NCBI GenBank assembly: GCA_017506865.1
Contig: JAFCMP010000522.1
Span: 703,090-767,089, forward strand
Reading direction: 5' to 3'
From: Tribonema minus
Lineage: Eukaryota > Sar > Xanthophyceae > Tribonematales > Tribonemataceae
DNA length: 64,000 bases
The stretch's first letter is position 1, and every line of letters starts with the position of its first letter. The notes under the pieces are model-generated. The model had not been told where the DNA came from. It did no database searches and saw nothing but the letters and a program-made list of their open reading frames with translations. The position numbers and the translations under genes were made by a program. Below, in pieces: positions 13,301 through 24,115 of the stretch.

Positions 13301-16300
13301 ACACATGCCGTCGTATCACCACCAGAATGACCAGCTGCCACCAACCATTGTTGCTGGCGCAGCAAGTGGCCACTATGATAGCCGATCGCATATGTTGTAC
13401 CTGAAACCTCGTTTGACCTCGTTTGACAGTTGCGGTCGCTGATACTGTAAGGCTGTACGCACCCGCTGCTGCAGCAAGAGGTTGCCGTTGCCAGTGCCAG
13501 CCGATGCTGCTGTGTCATCATTGCCGATATCTCCCCCCCCCACGCTCGAGAACGAAGAAGAGAGCGTGCCAACACAGCAGCCAGGGCGAGAGGGCGGGTG
13601 GGAGCTAATGGCCTGCTGCTCAAGCAGTGTACCTGTGTGTAGATCCTGCACTGCGCTGCTCGCCGCCTCCAGCAGGAGAGTAGAGCACCCCCCCATTCGG
13701 GATTGCTCAACCCCCTGAGTCGGGCCTGAGCCCATGCCCATTGGCTGCATGGTACCATCATGACCCGCTACCACCTGGGCAGCATTAGATCCCTGTAGAT
13801 TGTTGGCATGGCCACCGACCAGGCTGAGCGTTGTTGCGTTGGCTGTGCCGTTGCTAGCGGTTCCAGACTGCGATACCAAGCTCTGTGCGCTGTAGAAGCT
13901 GCTGCATTGCCCAGCACCTGTCACACCTGAAGTCAGCGCAAAACCGTGCGCAGTGCTGATGACACCACTCTCATGTGTACCGCCATCGAGAAGACCAGAT
14001 AGCGGCACTGAGCTGTGGGTCCCAACACCACCGTCACCTCCATCAACAGCTGACTGTGCGAAGCCTTGTGTAGACAGAGGCCCTGAGCTACAAGTCCCGT
14101 CGCCATGATTGCCGCTGGCGCCAGCAGACTTTGCCAGGCCTCGAGCATTGCTTCCAGCATTCTCCATCGGCGGCTCCGAGCTTAGAGTCTGTGTGTGGCA
14201 GTCGCACCTTTCTGCGACACCATCAACGGCTGCACATGTGCACACCTGAATGACACGGCCATGTCCATCACAAAGCGGCGCTGAGCCGTGCGCGGTATCA
14301 TGACGACCACCACTACTGACGGCGGATTGCGCGGTACTGTCTGTAATGTTGCTACCAGCAGATGGTACTGATGAGCTCCGTGATGGGCTGATAGCGTCAC
14401 GACCACCACCATTGCCTGTCAACTGCGTTGAGCTTCCCGTACCCGTGTCGCCAGCAGGCGGCAATGCTAAACCACGCACCCCGTCGCCATTGCCACCACC
14501 GGCGTCAGCATGCTGTGCAAAGCCGTGAGCACTGCTGCTTATTCCCTCTGTCCGCGGCACTGAGTTTTGCATGTTGGCGCCTATGGTTGCGGCTGAGGTT
14601 CTCGCATTGCACATGTGACCAGGTAGCTGCGTTGAACCGTGAGACATTCTGTCACCGTCAGCAATGCCGGCAGTCTGTGCCAAGCCCTGAGTCGGCACTG
14701 TGCTACTACACTCATCGGGCCCAGTGAAGGGCCCCACTTTCCGCCTTTGGACGCCAAGTTCTCCAGCAGCCCCTACGGCCACCGCCAAAACCTGTGTATC
14801 GTGCCCTTGACCGCCAGAAAGTGCTGCTGTGCTGAGCGTTGCGTCGCGGCGACCACCAATCACGTTATCATACTGCAAAAGGCTCTGAGCACTGTCATCG
14901 ACGCCGTTGCCCAGGCTGAGCGACCCTGGACCTGACGCCGTGCTGCAAGAACCAGTCAGCAGCCCTGGGCCCTGTGCATGGCCTTTCGTGCTCGCAAACA
15001 ATCGGTGATGTTGTGCCGAGGGCGCTGCTGCCGAGACCATCAGCAATGTTGGAGCACTGTGCGAAGCCCTGAGCACCACTGCCATCAGTCTCGCAGGACC
15101 GCATTGAGGACTGCCTGGACCATAAAGGTCCTCCTGCGCAACCTGCCAAATGCACACAAGGCCCTGAGTGTTGCTGCCATGTGTGTCCAGCAGCGGGGTT
15201 GATTGCTGAGTGGTGCCGTCAAGACGATCGAGCAGCGGCGCTGTGGGCAGAGCACTGCCATCAAAGCCAAGACATTGTGGTACTGAGCTGCGTGTGTTGC
15301 TGCTATGCCTGCAAGCAGCGCCTGCAACAGCCACCCTTGCGGAGCACTGTGCACCACCGCCACAAGATCCAGCCGGCGGCGCTGAGACAGATGTGCTGCA
15401 GACAGAGCCAGTAGCCGGTAGTGCCATGCAGCTGCATGCAGTGTCGCCACGCTCGCAAGCAGCGCCTGTAACCGTTGCAAAACACGGCTGAACGCCGACT
15501 TGACCACCACCGCATAGAGGTGCGGGCGTGTGTGTTGTACCGCCATTGCCCCTGCAAGCAGACTGTGTGACGTTATTCGTGTTGCTGTCACCCGCCATTG
15601 GCCTAGCCGCCGTAGGTACTTTTGCTTCGTGTCCCAGGGCCTCGTCGTTGAGAGTAGCACCAACTTCTACAACCCGCACACAGCCCTCGATGCCGCTGCC
15701 ACCAAAATCGTCTGTCCGCAGCACTGAGCACTGTTCATAGCTGCCCCCGCTTTCAACAAGACTAATGAATGGAGCAGACTGAGTGCCTTGTCCACTGCTG
15801 TGAGACCGGCAGACAGCTGAGTTGAAACGCCAGCGCTGCCATCATCGCTCCTGTCAGTCCACGTGAAGTCCGATAAGTTGCCGCCACAACTAGCATCCGA
15901 TGCTGAGCTCCAAGGGCATTATCCATGCTGACTAGTGATCGGTGGTGCCATGCTGAGGGTATTGCTGCCATGGCCACCAACAGTGTCCAAGAACTGCATG
16001 GAGCTGTGAGCACTGCTGCAATGAACAGGTGGCTTTGAGATCAGCTGCATTTTCCTCTGTCCATGACCGCCAGGTGGATCCGTAGAGCCTGTGTGTTGCT
16101 CAGAGCACGTGAACATACTTCCATGACCCTCTGCCGGCGCAGTTGAGCGACGAGCATTGCCAGCAGAACTGTTGATCGACGACTCTGACAGCTGCTGCAG
16201 AACACTGCCGTCCAAGCCCTGCAACGAACTCCGTGACATGCTGCTGATCTCACGCGCGGCACCTGCGACCCCTGCAGAACACTGAGCACTGCTGCCTCGA

Positions 16301-16364
16301 TCTTCAGGCAGCACCGCTGCATCCGGCGCACAGCCATTCGGACCAACTGTCGCCATAGCTACGT
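10330..16364. repeat. 6-kb tandem unit, copy 2
   Basis: Direct repeat of 4299-10329, starting at the same TGTGGCC terminal segment and losing homology near GCTACGTT at about 16364, where the long gene simply continues toward its N-terminus. This shows that copy 2 is joined to the full gene and copy 1 is the derivative. Copy 2 lacks about 80 bases present in copy 1 and in the inverted copy at 33.1-34.6 kb, at the position equivalent to about 12250. By eye the copies differ at a few positions per 100 bases, so the duplication is not brand new. Confidence 0.9.
10545..10604. repeat. CAACTT/AAGTTG hexamer block in unit copy 2
   Basis: Second copy of the hexamer block, in the same context as at 4513-4582: preceded by the AGCATTGCTCAGCGC string about 80 bases earlier and followed by TGTTGCCACAGTGCTCAAC. 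Confidence 0.8.
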
Positions 16365-19077
16365 TGAGCCTGAGTGAGCAGCCAACGAGAACACCTGTCG
16401 GTTGCACTTGGCCCGGTGCGCCGCTGTTAAAAACACCAGCCCGTGCTGAGCTCGGTGAAGTGCTGCCATGCCGGCAAGCAGTCAGTGTTGCTGAGCCTCG
16501 TGCGCTGCTACCAACATCGAATTCCAGCCGCGCTGGCACAACGATGCCCAGGGTGCTGTCGCCTTCCACAGCGGCATGGCTCCGAGACTGCAATCCAGTG
16601 CCAGCGTCACCAGTGCGTGTTGCTGACAGCAGTGCTAGCGCGCCGGCAGACAAGATGCCATGAGCCGATCCCGTATCTGCAGTACTGGCTGAGGTTTCTG
16701 CAGGCAGGGACAGCGATACTAGTGCAGGCGACAGAGTACCTGACTTATGTGCCACGACAGCAGATTCCGTGTCCTTGCCCTGTGGTTCCGCTGACTGAAT
16801 AGTCGCCTCCGCAAATGCCGTGTCCTTGCCATGACTTCTAAGCTTTGCGACCGCTCCACTCGCACCTGCCTGTGCTGCTGTTACGCCCGCCTGAGCTGCT
16901 GTGGACAGCACCTCTGCCTGAGGCATGTGCTGCTGAGGTGCGCCCAATGCAGGTTCGCACACTGTCGTCAGCGAAGATGTTGTACCCGAGCCCTGAGCAC
17001 TGCCATCGACGCCCTTGACCAGCAGAGGCGCTCTGACACTGACATTACTGATTGCCTCTGGGCTCCGTGCATCGCTGCCCCGTTCGCAAGCGGCACCTGT
17101 GCACCCGGGAGGGCAATGTACTCCGCTGGCATCATGTTCGGACAGCGCTGAAGCAGGCACGCAATCTCCAGAGCCAGTAGCCCGCTCTGAGTCACATGCA
17201 CCTCCGCCCACTGGTGTTCTGTCTCGCCAACGCCCCCTGCTGCTGCCATCAGCTACTTGTGGTACGGGCAGCCCAGCAGGGATGATGCCCTCTCCGAAGG
17301 CAACATGGCTGAGAGACTGCAGCTCAGCAGCGTCACTACCTGACACTGATGTTGATGCTGATACAGCAATGAGCAAGACGTCACCAGTTGCTGCAGACCT
17401 TGCAGTGGCAGCCAGGCGTTCTGCAGCCGACTGAATACCTGACGAGAACTCTCCTCCAGCAGAATCCGTCCTTTCTACCCCGTGCTCTGCAACAGCCTCC
17501 ATTGCATCTGCTTGTGCTGCAGCTGCACCCGCCTGCACTGTGACTGGAACACATGCCGCCGCCTGCGTTCTGGCCAAAACACGCGTCTCTGCTGTTGCTG
17601 GAGCAGTTGTCGTTGGAGCACTCGTCTGCCTCGCGTCGCCAACGCGCCCACCGCCATTGACATGCAACTGAGCGCCGCCCCCACCGATACTGAGCGTACT
17701 CGCTTGTGCGCCGCTGTCCGCGTCAATGCCTATGACTGTTGAGGCAATGTCGCAATGGCGGGTGGTAGGCGTGGTACCTCTGTTGGCACTGCTGCCCTGA
17801 CGAGCCACCGCTGTCAATAAAGCACCGCCAGTGATTGCACGTGCATGATCGCCATCTGCATGCAGCCTCCCATGCGCGCTGGAGTCACCTGGCCCAGAGC
17901 AAACCTGGACCGCCGAGCATATTGGCACCCGCAGAGACTTGCCGGCTGCGCCATCCCCTACCCCGCTGCACTGACTGCGCGTCTCACCGCCTGCCACAGC
18001 CGGCGCATAGCCTGCATACGAGCTGCGCTGGAGCACTGAGGGCTGCATCTGCAACCCTTGAAGGCCATTCTTGGGGCGGTGCGAGGAAATCCGATAGCCA
18101 TCAAAGCTCAACCACGCGCGCAGTGGACTGGATGTGTTGCAAGTGTATGCGCAGTCCAACAAGGAGGGAGAAGACGCGTACACCAGCGGCCTAGCCCACT
18201 CCTCGACATCTGTTGGGGCCATCACGTATGAGTCCGTCAGCGCCCGGTCAGGAGGTAGGGTGCAGAAGGAAGATACACTGCGCCCCAATGGCTGTAGCTT
18301 ATGCCACGCAAGCATGAATGTCGGCTGTCTTTTGCCGTTGATGATGGGACGTACGATTACACCGCCATAACCATTACGAATGTCTCGCAGGCGCGCCTGG
18401 CCGTCAAATGAGCATTCCACCTCCACCAGCATCGTAATTTCGCCGGTGGTGACCCCCGGAAGTCCACAGCGTGCCAGCAGACGAATGTTACGGGGCAACC
18501 AACAAGGCGCTAGCTGCCAAGCCGGTATCTCCACTTCCCTGCCGAGCCGAGGGTGCCAGATACGCACCATATCAGTCACCTTCGAGAATGGATGTGACAC
18601 TGGCTCTGCATGACCTATGACCTGGGCGATAGAGGGCATGGCCTTCTCGTCTGCGCAACTGTTGCTGTAGTACAGGACCACCTCACCAACCTGAGGCGCC
18701 CATGGACTGACCTCGCCAGTTATCCATGCCTCCTTCCAGTCCGCCGCCTCAAAGTCCTTGTTGGGACGGACCTCACCATCAGGACCTGCGCCGCCGCCAC
18801 AAACCAGTGTGACTCGACCGGAATCAGGATGAACCCCAGCCACCGTCCACACGACCCGCTCGTAGGCCGTGCATAGGACCTCATCATCGTCGGTGAAGGA
18901 CGCGCAGCAGTCTAGCTCGTCTCGGGGCTCCTGTGGCCTCGCGGCCTTGATGTGTCTACAATTTATGCATTTCCAAGGCGGGGGCCATATATACAATGAC
19001 CAGATCCATGAGAGGTAAGCTTCCAGCTTGTTCAAGGTGTCCAGAGATTTTATTAGCAGTTGCAAGCAGCGCAGCAT
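11651..19077 (-). pseudogene. Long repetitive protein gene with conserved N-terminal domain (copy 2), interrupted
   Basis: Open segments 15919-19077 (1052 codons), 13373-15724, 11989-13761 and 11651-12160 follow each other on the minus strand and together span about 7.4 kb. Residues about 60-280 form a globular, non-repetitive domain with ERVVWTV, GEVVLYYSNS, MVRIWHPRLGREVEIP and PIINGKRQPTFMLAWHKLQP. The spacing is vaguely like a BAH or tudor-type reader fold, but this is a guess. The rest is Ala/Thr/Ser then Gly/Ser/His repeats. The start at 19077 is chosen because the inverted repeat at 22093 preserves the same first ~25 codons (MLRCLQLLIKS...). The first segment ends in TAA at about 15918, where copy 1 reads through with TAC, and further frame changes follow, so the gene is probably dead or needs introns I cannot place. 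It is a member of a family with three other partial copies here. Confidence 0.6.
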
Positions 19078-19255
19078 TGCTCAGCGCATGACTCTAACCC
19101 TAGCCCTACATGCGATCAACCCTACTTCAAGTTGAACATCGACCTCACCTTTAAGTTGAACTTGCAACTTCAACAAATGCATGCAGAGTTGTGCACTTCT
19201 CATCAACCACTACACACGTGCTGCCGCACTTGCACCTCTGCATGCACCGCTGCCA
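18930..19255. repeat. Left arm of long inverted repeat containing the long gene's start
   Basis: This stretch matches the reverse complement of about 21905-22240 along most of its length, including CAGATCCATGAGAGGTAAGC, TTGCAAGCAGCGCAGCATTG, the CAACTT hexamer block and CATGCACCGCTGCCACA. The arm covers the start codon at 19077, the first ~35 codons of the long gene and about 180 bases upstream. The two arms enclose about 2.65 kb. Confidence 0.85.
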
Positions 19256-19648
19256 CAGCTCCCACGTTGACACCATACAACCGCTGGTGACCAAGGCCGG
19301 CGGCACCAGCCGATAATCTGGCACGTCAGTGGGGTACGGATGCTCCGAGACGAACGGACCGTACACCTGATTGAAGTCCCTGAGCTCCTTCGCAAGAGCG
19401 TCAGGCTGGTGTGCTGCTGCTGTGGCTGCCGTCCAGCGTGGTTGCTCACGTGCAGCTGCCCCATCCAGCTCGACTGCACCGCGTGTAGAACTGAGGCACG
19501 GCAAAGCAGCTTCGACGGCATCTGTACGTGATGTTGTCATCGGTGGCCTCAAGTTTTTCGACATGTTACTGAGCATGCCGAAGTTCCGCCATGACTGTAC
19601 ATCATCTTTCCTCGGTCTCGAAGCTGGCATGTCATGCGCTTTCAACAT
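19151..19648 (-). CDS. Unidentified 165-codon open frame between the inverted repeats
   Basis: A minus-strand open frame whose last ~35 codons run into the left inverted-repeat arm. The N-terminal part is natural-looking (for example RKDDVQSWRNFGMLSNM and KELRDFNQVYGPFVSEHPYP) and does not look like the shadow of another frame. The C-terminal 35 residues translate repeat sequence and are probably not native, so this may be the truncated remains of a longer gene captured between the arms. No domain is recognised. A start at 19648 is the first ATG of the frame. Confidence 0.35.
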   Translation of the reverse strand: MLKAHDMPASRPRKDDVQSWRNFGMLSNMSKNLRPPMTTSRTDAVEAALPCLSSTRGAVELDGAAAREQPRWTAATAAAHQPDALAKELRDFNQVYGPFVSEHPYPTDVPDYRLVPPALVTSGCMVSTWELWQRCMQRCKCGSTCVVVDEKCTTLHAFVEVASST

Positions 19649-19659
19649 CGTTGCCGACT

Positions 19660-20371
19660 GAGCTCACCATGATTGTCTCGATCATCCGATGATCACTGAG
19701 CTCAATAGACGAGAGTCAAGCAAGCTGATACGCCGTTGCCGAGCCATTTTTTATGCCAAGTTTCTGCACCAGACGTATGCAGCACCCCCCCCCCCCAGCG
19801 CCGTAGGCGGTGTAGAGCTGCAGTACGTGTGACCACTAAGCCAGTGACACCAATGAGCACGCGCAATGTCGCCCAACAGGTGTAGTGCTCGAGGCAGCCG
19901 GGTGGCAGCGCTGCCCCGCAAGAAAACTGGCTGTAGAAAATCGATTCCGCACGTTACGAATCCCACCAGGCCGTAGGATACCGTGCTCCGAAATAGGCAA
20001 TATCCCAATACCGTCAAACTAGCAGTTTGCCAGAGCACGCAACCGTGCGACCTCGGCAAACACGCAGAATACGCCTCGAAAACTAGCAACGAAGCGAAAA
20101 CTGCAACATGAGGCCACAGAAGTACGCCGCGATCGTGCGAGCAGGCCAGCTGCGACAATCGAGAAGCAGGCTAGATGACGTACCGATGTACTGCGCCGCT
20201 GCCTCAACGCCACGCCAGCGCTGCTTCAATCGCTCCTCAGCGCCAACCAATTATCCCGTCCTCCTGTTTTTCCACCGAGCGCCAGCCCCACTGCTCACCC
20301 AAGCGCCAAAGCCGCCCAGATGACCCGCAAGGCTCCCACCAGCTCCAAAGCACCGCACGCCAATCCCCCAG
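19660..20371. other. Stretch without a supported gene
   Basis: Contains a run of about 14 C near 19784-19797 and overlapping short frames on both strands. The minus-strand frame 19751-20158 (135 codons) has no recognisable domain and the plus-strand frames overlap it. Nothing here is supported as a gene. Confidence 0.5.
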
Positions 20372-20655
20372 TCCTGTGCGTCACACACCGCCCTGCAAAA
20401 CTCTGCGCGTTCGACGTGTAACTGCCACCGGAAGTTGAACTGTGTGCGAGCGAGAAATGGCGACGTAGGCCTGATGCGAGCCCACGAATGCCTGTAGATG
20501 AAGGTTGCCACGCTAATTCTTCAAATCCTGTGCGTCCGCCACACACCGCTTTGCAAAACTCTGCGCATTCGATGTGTAACTGCCCACCGGAAAAGTTGAA
20601 CTGCGTGCGAGGCGATACGTAGGCCTGCGGCGTCCACGAATGCCTGTAGAAGTTT
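20372..20655. repeat. Two tandem copies of a ~150-bp segment
   Basis: TCCTGTGCGTC...CACACACCGC at 20372 recurs at 20526, each followed by TGCAAAACTCTGCGC, CGTAGGCCTG and CCACGAATGCCTGTAG. The two copies (about 154 and 130 bases) differ by scattered substitutions and small indels. Confidence 0.8.
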
Positions 20656-20976
20656 GCCGTTGCCCAATGAACCAAATTACAACGTAGGCTGTCAGCAGCC
20701 TCTAAACTGGCGGTTTGGCGGGCTGGGGTCCTCCCTAGTACCGTCCAGCTGACGATACGATTGCAAACACCTCAAAAAGAAGTGCGTGCGCCAGAAAGCA
20801 GACCTCTGTGCGCCGAGGCTGACAGGAAGAAGGTCCGAACGGTCCTGGATGCCGTTCTGTCCCTGCCACTTGTGAAGTCCGGCCCCAGTCAGCAGGGAAC
20901 ACCCGAGGAACCTTTGTCTGCGGGCGGGGCGTGCCCCAGGACGTAGCGTCCAGATCCGCAAGCTCCGGTCACCAAA

Positions 20977-21298
20977 TGTGGCCAAGAAGTGTGCTGTCAA
21001 GTCATGACAGCGATCCAAGCAAGCTCCGTGGCTGAACAAGAAGAAGTCTTCATTCCATGATTTTGGGTGTTCAGTGATTATTATCCAGATAGACATGCAT
21101 GCAGCATTGCTCAGCGCGGCCCGCTGAGCATCCACTCCAGACCAGTCTCGACCTCAACTGGGAGTGTGTTGAACATTGCACAACCTCAACTTCAATACTT
21201 GTCAAACTTCAACTTCAACTTGAAGTTCAAATTCAACTTTAACTGTTGCCACAGTGCTCAACATGCATTTTTGCACACTTCTGCCTACCGCTGCCACA
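20977..21298. repeat. Solo copy of the 6-kb unit's terminal segment
   Basis: Direct copy of the first ~310 bases of the 6-kb unit (4299 and 10330), starting at TGTGGCC and losing homology after CGCTGCCACA at 21298. It lacks the 8 bases CTTGGGCC found after TGTGGCC in the other copies. Beyond it the sequence is a kelch gene fragment instead of the unit. Confidence 0.9.
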
Positions 21299-21379
21299 AT
21301 ACATGTAGAGAAAAGAATGGGCGTCATGTGCTCGAGGTACATATTGAACCGGCATTGAGAGTGGCTGCACCTCAATACA

Positions 21380-21900
21380 TTTGGTGACCCTCCATGCGCA
21401 AGAAATGGCCACTCGGCAGTAGGGGTTGCAATATTATGTATTACATGATCCATAATAGGTCTGTTCTGCAGCAAATACATAATCGCAGGTTTTAGTCCTG
21501 AGCCTCCTGCATCCTCCAGACTACTTGTGCATGCAGTATTCATGTGAATTGACTAAGGATGCACTGTTTGCTACAAGAAACTCAATTTTGTGGCTGCTAG
21601 AGTAGGCAAATACATGACTGATGACCATCTAGCAAGAAATACATAATGCAATACATAACGCAATCCATAATAGGCTGTGCAAAAACACATAATATTGCAA
21701 CCCCTACTCGGCAGCAGTAGTCAGGGACAAAATCTACGTGTTTGGTGGATGCGACGGTGTTGTTGTTTACAACGACCTGCGTTGTTTCGATACAGTCACC
21801 CACGAGTGGAGTGTGATCCATTCAGAGGGAGGGCCAACACCTCGTGCTGCGTTCGGCATGTGTTCAGGGCCTGGTGACGAGGACTTTACCATAGCGTGCG
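21380..21900 (+). pseudogene. Kelch-repeat gene fragment, split by a MITE
   Basis: With the MITE at 21420-21706 left out of account, the plus strand encodes one classic kelch blade: PPCARNGHSA before the insertion, then AVVRDKIYVFGGCDG, VYNDLRCFDTVTHEWSVI and TPRAAFGM after it. The R-x-GHSA, Y-V-FGG and aromatic W spacing are diagnostic of kelch motifs, which form beta-propellers used in protein-protein contacts. Only about one and a half blades are present. The fragment starts just after the solo terminal segment and stops at the right inverted-repeat arm, so it looks like a piece of host gene picked up or stranded between element ends. It cannot be a working gene here. Confidence 0.8.
21420..21706. 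mobile_element. 287-bp hAT-type MITE with 8-bp target-site duplication
   Basis: The element begins TAGGGGTTGCAATATTATGT and ends with the exact reverse complement of those 20 bases. It is flanked on both sides by CTCGGCAG (21412-21419 and 21707-21714), an 8-bp duplication typical of the hAT superfamily. Its inside is AT-rich with CATAATA/TATTATG repeats and no reading frame, so it is non-autonomous. It sits within a kelch coding segment. Confidence 0.92.
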
Positions 21901-21904
21901 GTAG

Positions 21905-22240
21905 CAATGTGGCAGCGGTGCATGCAGAGGTGCAAGTGCGACATCACATGTGTAGCGGTTGATGAGACGCACAACTCTGCATGCATTTGTTGAAGTTGCA
22001 AGTTCAACTTCAAGTTGAGGTTGATGTTCAACTTGAAGTTGAAGTAGGGTTGCTCCGCATGTTGGTTTATGGTTAGCGTCATGCGCTGAGCAATGCTGCG
22101 CTGCTTGCAACTGCTAATAAAATCACAGGACACCTTGAACAAGCCGGAAGCTTACCTCTCATGGATCTGGTCATTGTTTGTATGGCAAACGCTGTGGAAT
22201 GAGTAGTATCTAGACACATCAAGGCCGCTAGGCCACATCT
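21905..22240. repeat. Right arm of long inverted repeat
   Basis: Reverse-complement partner of 18930-19255. It carries the same start codon and first codons as the long gene, now on the plus strand at 22093: the translation MLRCLQLLIKSQDTLNK-PEAYLSWIWSL differs from the left arm by only two residues over about 27 before the copies diverge. Confidence 0.85.
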
Positions 22241-24115
22241 GGTGACCGGAGTGCTCGAGCCGACACCTTCGCCTTTTCGAGCCAGCGAACGGAGAGCTCT
22301 GGACTGCTGTACCGGCAAGTGCCGCGAGCGGATCATCTCCCTGTCTAACTTAGAGCGGGCTGCCTTCAGCGCCAGCCCTCTCTCCGTCTCTTTGTTGGCG
22401 CTTACGTGTATACGGGGCGCTCGCAGCTGATCTATCGGGCCGGGAAACCGAGCAGCAACTGATAGAGCTGTTTTTTCAGCAGGACTTTGGCGGCATATCG
22501 GAGTGCAACGACGTCAACTGGCCACCAGTTGTCGCGCACGGTTGCGTCCGAGACCTGTGCTGGATTAGTGACTACCACGGTCTGGCGGGCTCTGCGTGCG
22601 AACAGAAGGCGACTTCAACTTGCGCGTGAAGTCCATCATTTGCAGAGGCGTGAGTGTCTACCACCACGAGGGCCTGCAGTGAGAATCTTGGGGTTATCAG
22701 GGGGGTTATTGCTGCTGGAGGAGTGGATGGAGCGATTGGCAGCTCGAAATTTGCTTGGCGTGGCGTGCGCTGAGCTCGGTATTTTTGGATTGATTTTTTC
22801 CTGAGCGTGGGTGGCGCGCTGTGGCGATTGGCGGGAGTATTTGCGGCTGAAATTGGGTGAGTAACTTGCGCTGCTGCCCAGTAATCGTTTTGGCACGCTG
22901 GCGCTTGCTCGCAGGCTGTCCATTCAGTGACCTCTCGCGATCGCTACTGCCGTGCTTTTTGAAGCTCGCGTATTGCGTCGTTCTTCGCGCAAGTTGCGGC
23001 TTGGCGGCAGTCTGGCGGTGTATGCAGTGTCAGTGACCCTATCAACAATTTACTGGCACGCTACATCCACCTAAGGGTCATGTTTTGAAGGACTTCGGGC
23101 GCAGTCCTCGGGGTTTGTTGCATACGCGTTTTGTCGGAGGGGGTCGCCTGTATATCCTGCACTATCCTATATTGGGTGGGTGCTGGTGATTGACAGTTGA
23201 TTGGCATCCTCTTGGCTCGCTGTTCAACCCTTCATCGCCTGCTTGGCGCTGGGGGGGGGGGGGGGGTGGCAGCACAGCTCTCAGTTTTCGTGCAGCACTA
23301 ACAGGGTGTGATATCAATCATGATTTTTTTTTCTGACAGCTGTCGACATGGATTTGCGTCAGCTTGGGGCAAAACACACTCTGCGCAGCCTTCCGAAGGC
23401 TGCCTCAAATCTTTCGGACTTTTCATCAGGCCTGGAGGCAGCGGGTACTTCACTGCCGCAGCAGTCTGGTGTATCGGCGAGAGGTGCGTCAAGGGTGCCA
23501 TCGGGCACAACAAGCTCAGCCGCAACGACTGATATGGGATTGCTTACACACGATCAGCCTGTCTCACGTCATCTTGTTCTACAGCCGTGGTCGCGAGGCG
23601 CGGCACTGGCTGGCCAGCATCCTGCAGTTCGTCAGCAGCTAGCAGACATGCGCGCTGGCACGCCGTTCATGCGGCCTGGCGGGTTTCCTACTGTCTTGCC
23701 AGACTTTTGTGCATACGGCACCGGCTGCTTGGTGGGTGGCACCATGGTGGCGACGTTAGAACCACGCAACGAGGCGTCCGGCGATGTTTTTGAGCTTGGC
23801 GCCGCGGAAAGCACCGTGATCAAAGATTATAATGGCCTCGAACTTGTCGTATGGACAGTTCGTGACTGTCATAACGATGGGCGAATAACATTGACGCGGG
23901 GTGGTGGCAGCACTGCTAAGGGGACACCTACGGCCAGACCGTCAGCTGGAGGCTGTTGAGGTGGATATGAGCTTTCATCATGGGCTCCTTGCGCCATTCT
24001 CCCCACAGCTTGGCGAGCTCACGCTCATGTACTCGCGCAGCTCTGACAGCGAGAAACCGAAGCCGCGCATTACTGACACAACCCGACAAGCATGCACATC
24101 AAGCACAATCACCTG
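22093..24115 (+). pseudogene. Diverged relative of the long repetitive gene, facing away from it
   Basis: The first segment (22093-22206) repeats the first ~25 codons of the long gene and then stops. A second open segment (23348-23959) contains ELVVWTVRDCHNDGRITLTRGGG, which aligns with ERVVWTVAGVHPDSGRVTLVCGGG of the long gene. A third (about 23960-24115, other frame) has APFSPQLGELTLMYSRSSDSEK, aligning with SPWAPQVGEVVLYYSNSCADEK. So the N-terminal domain is present in order but in pieces and much diverged. Between the pieces, 22440-22630 holds a natural-looking open frame (ETEQQLIELFFQQDFGG) of unknown identity. Introns or decay could explain the gaps. The Gly/Ser/His repeats of the long gene are absent. 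Confidence 0.5.

Noticed and set aside
19092-19110. CTAACCCTAGCCCTAC as a telomere-like repeat
   Set aside because: Only about one and a half degenerate units, and the inverted-repeat partner lacks them.
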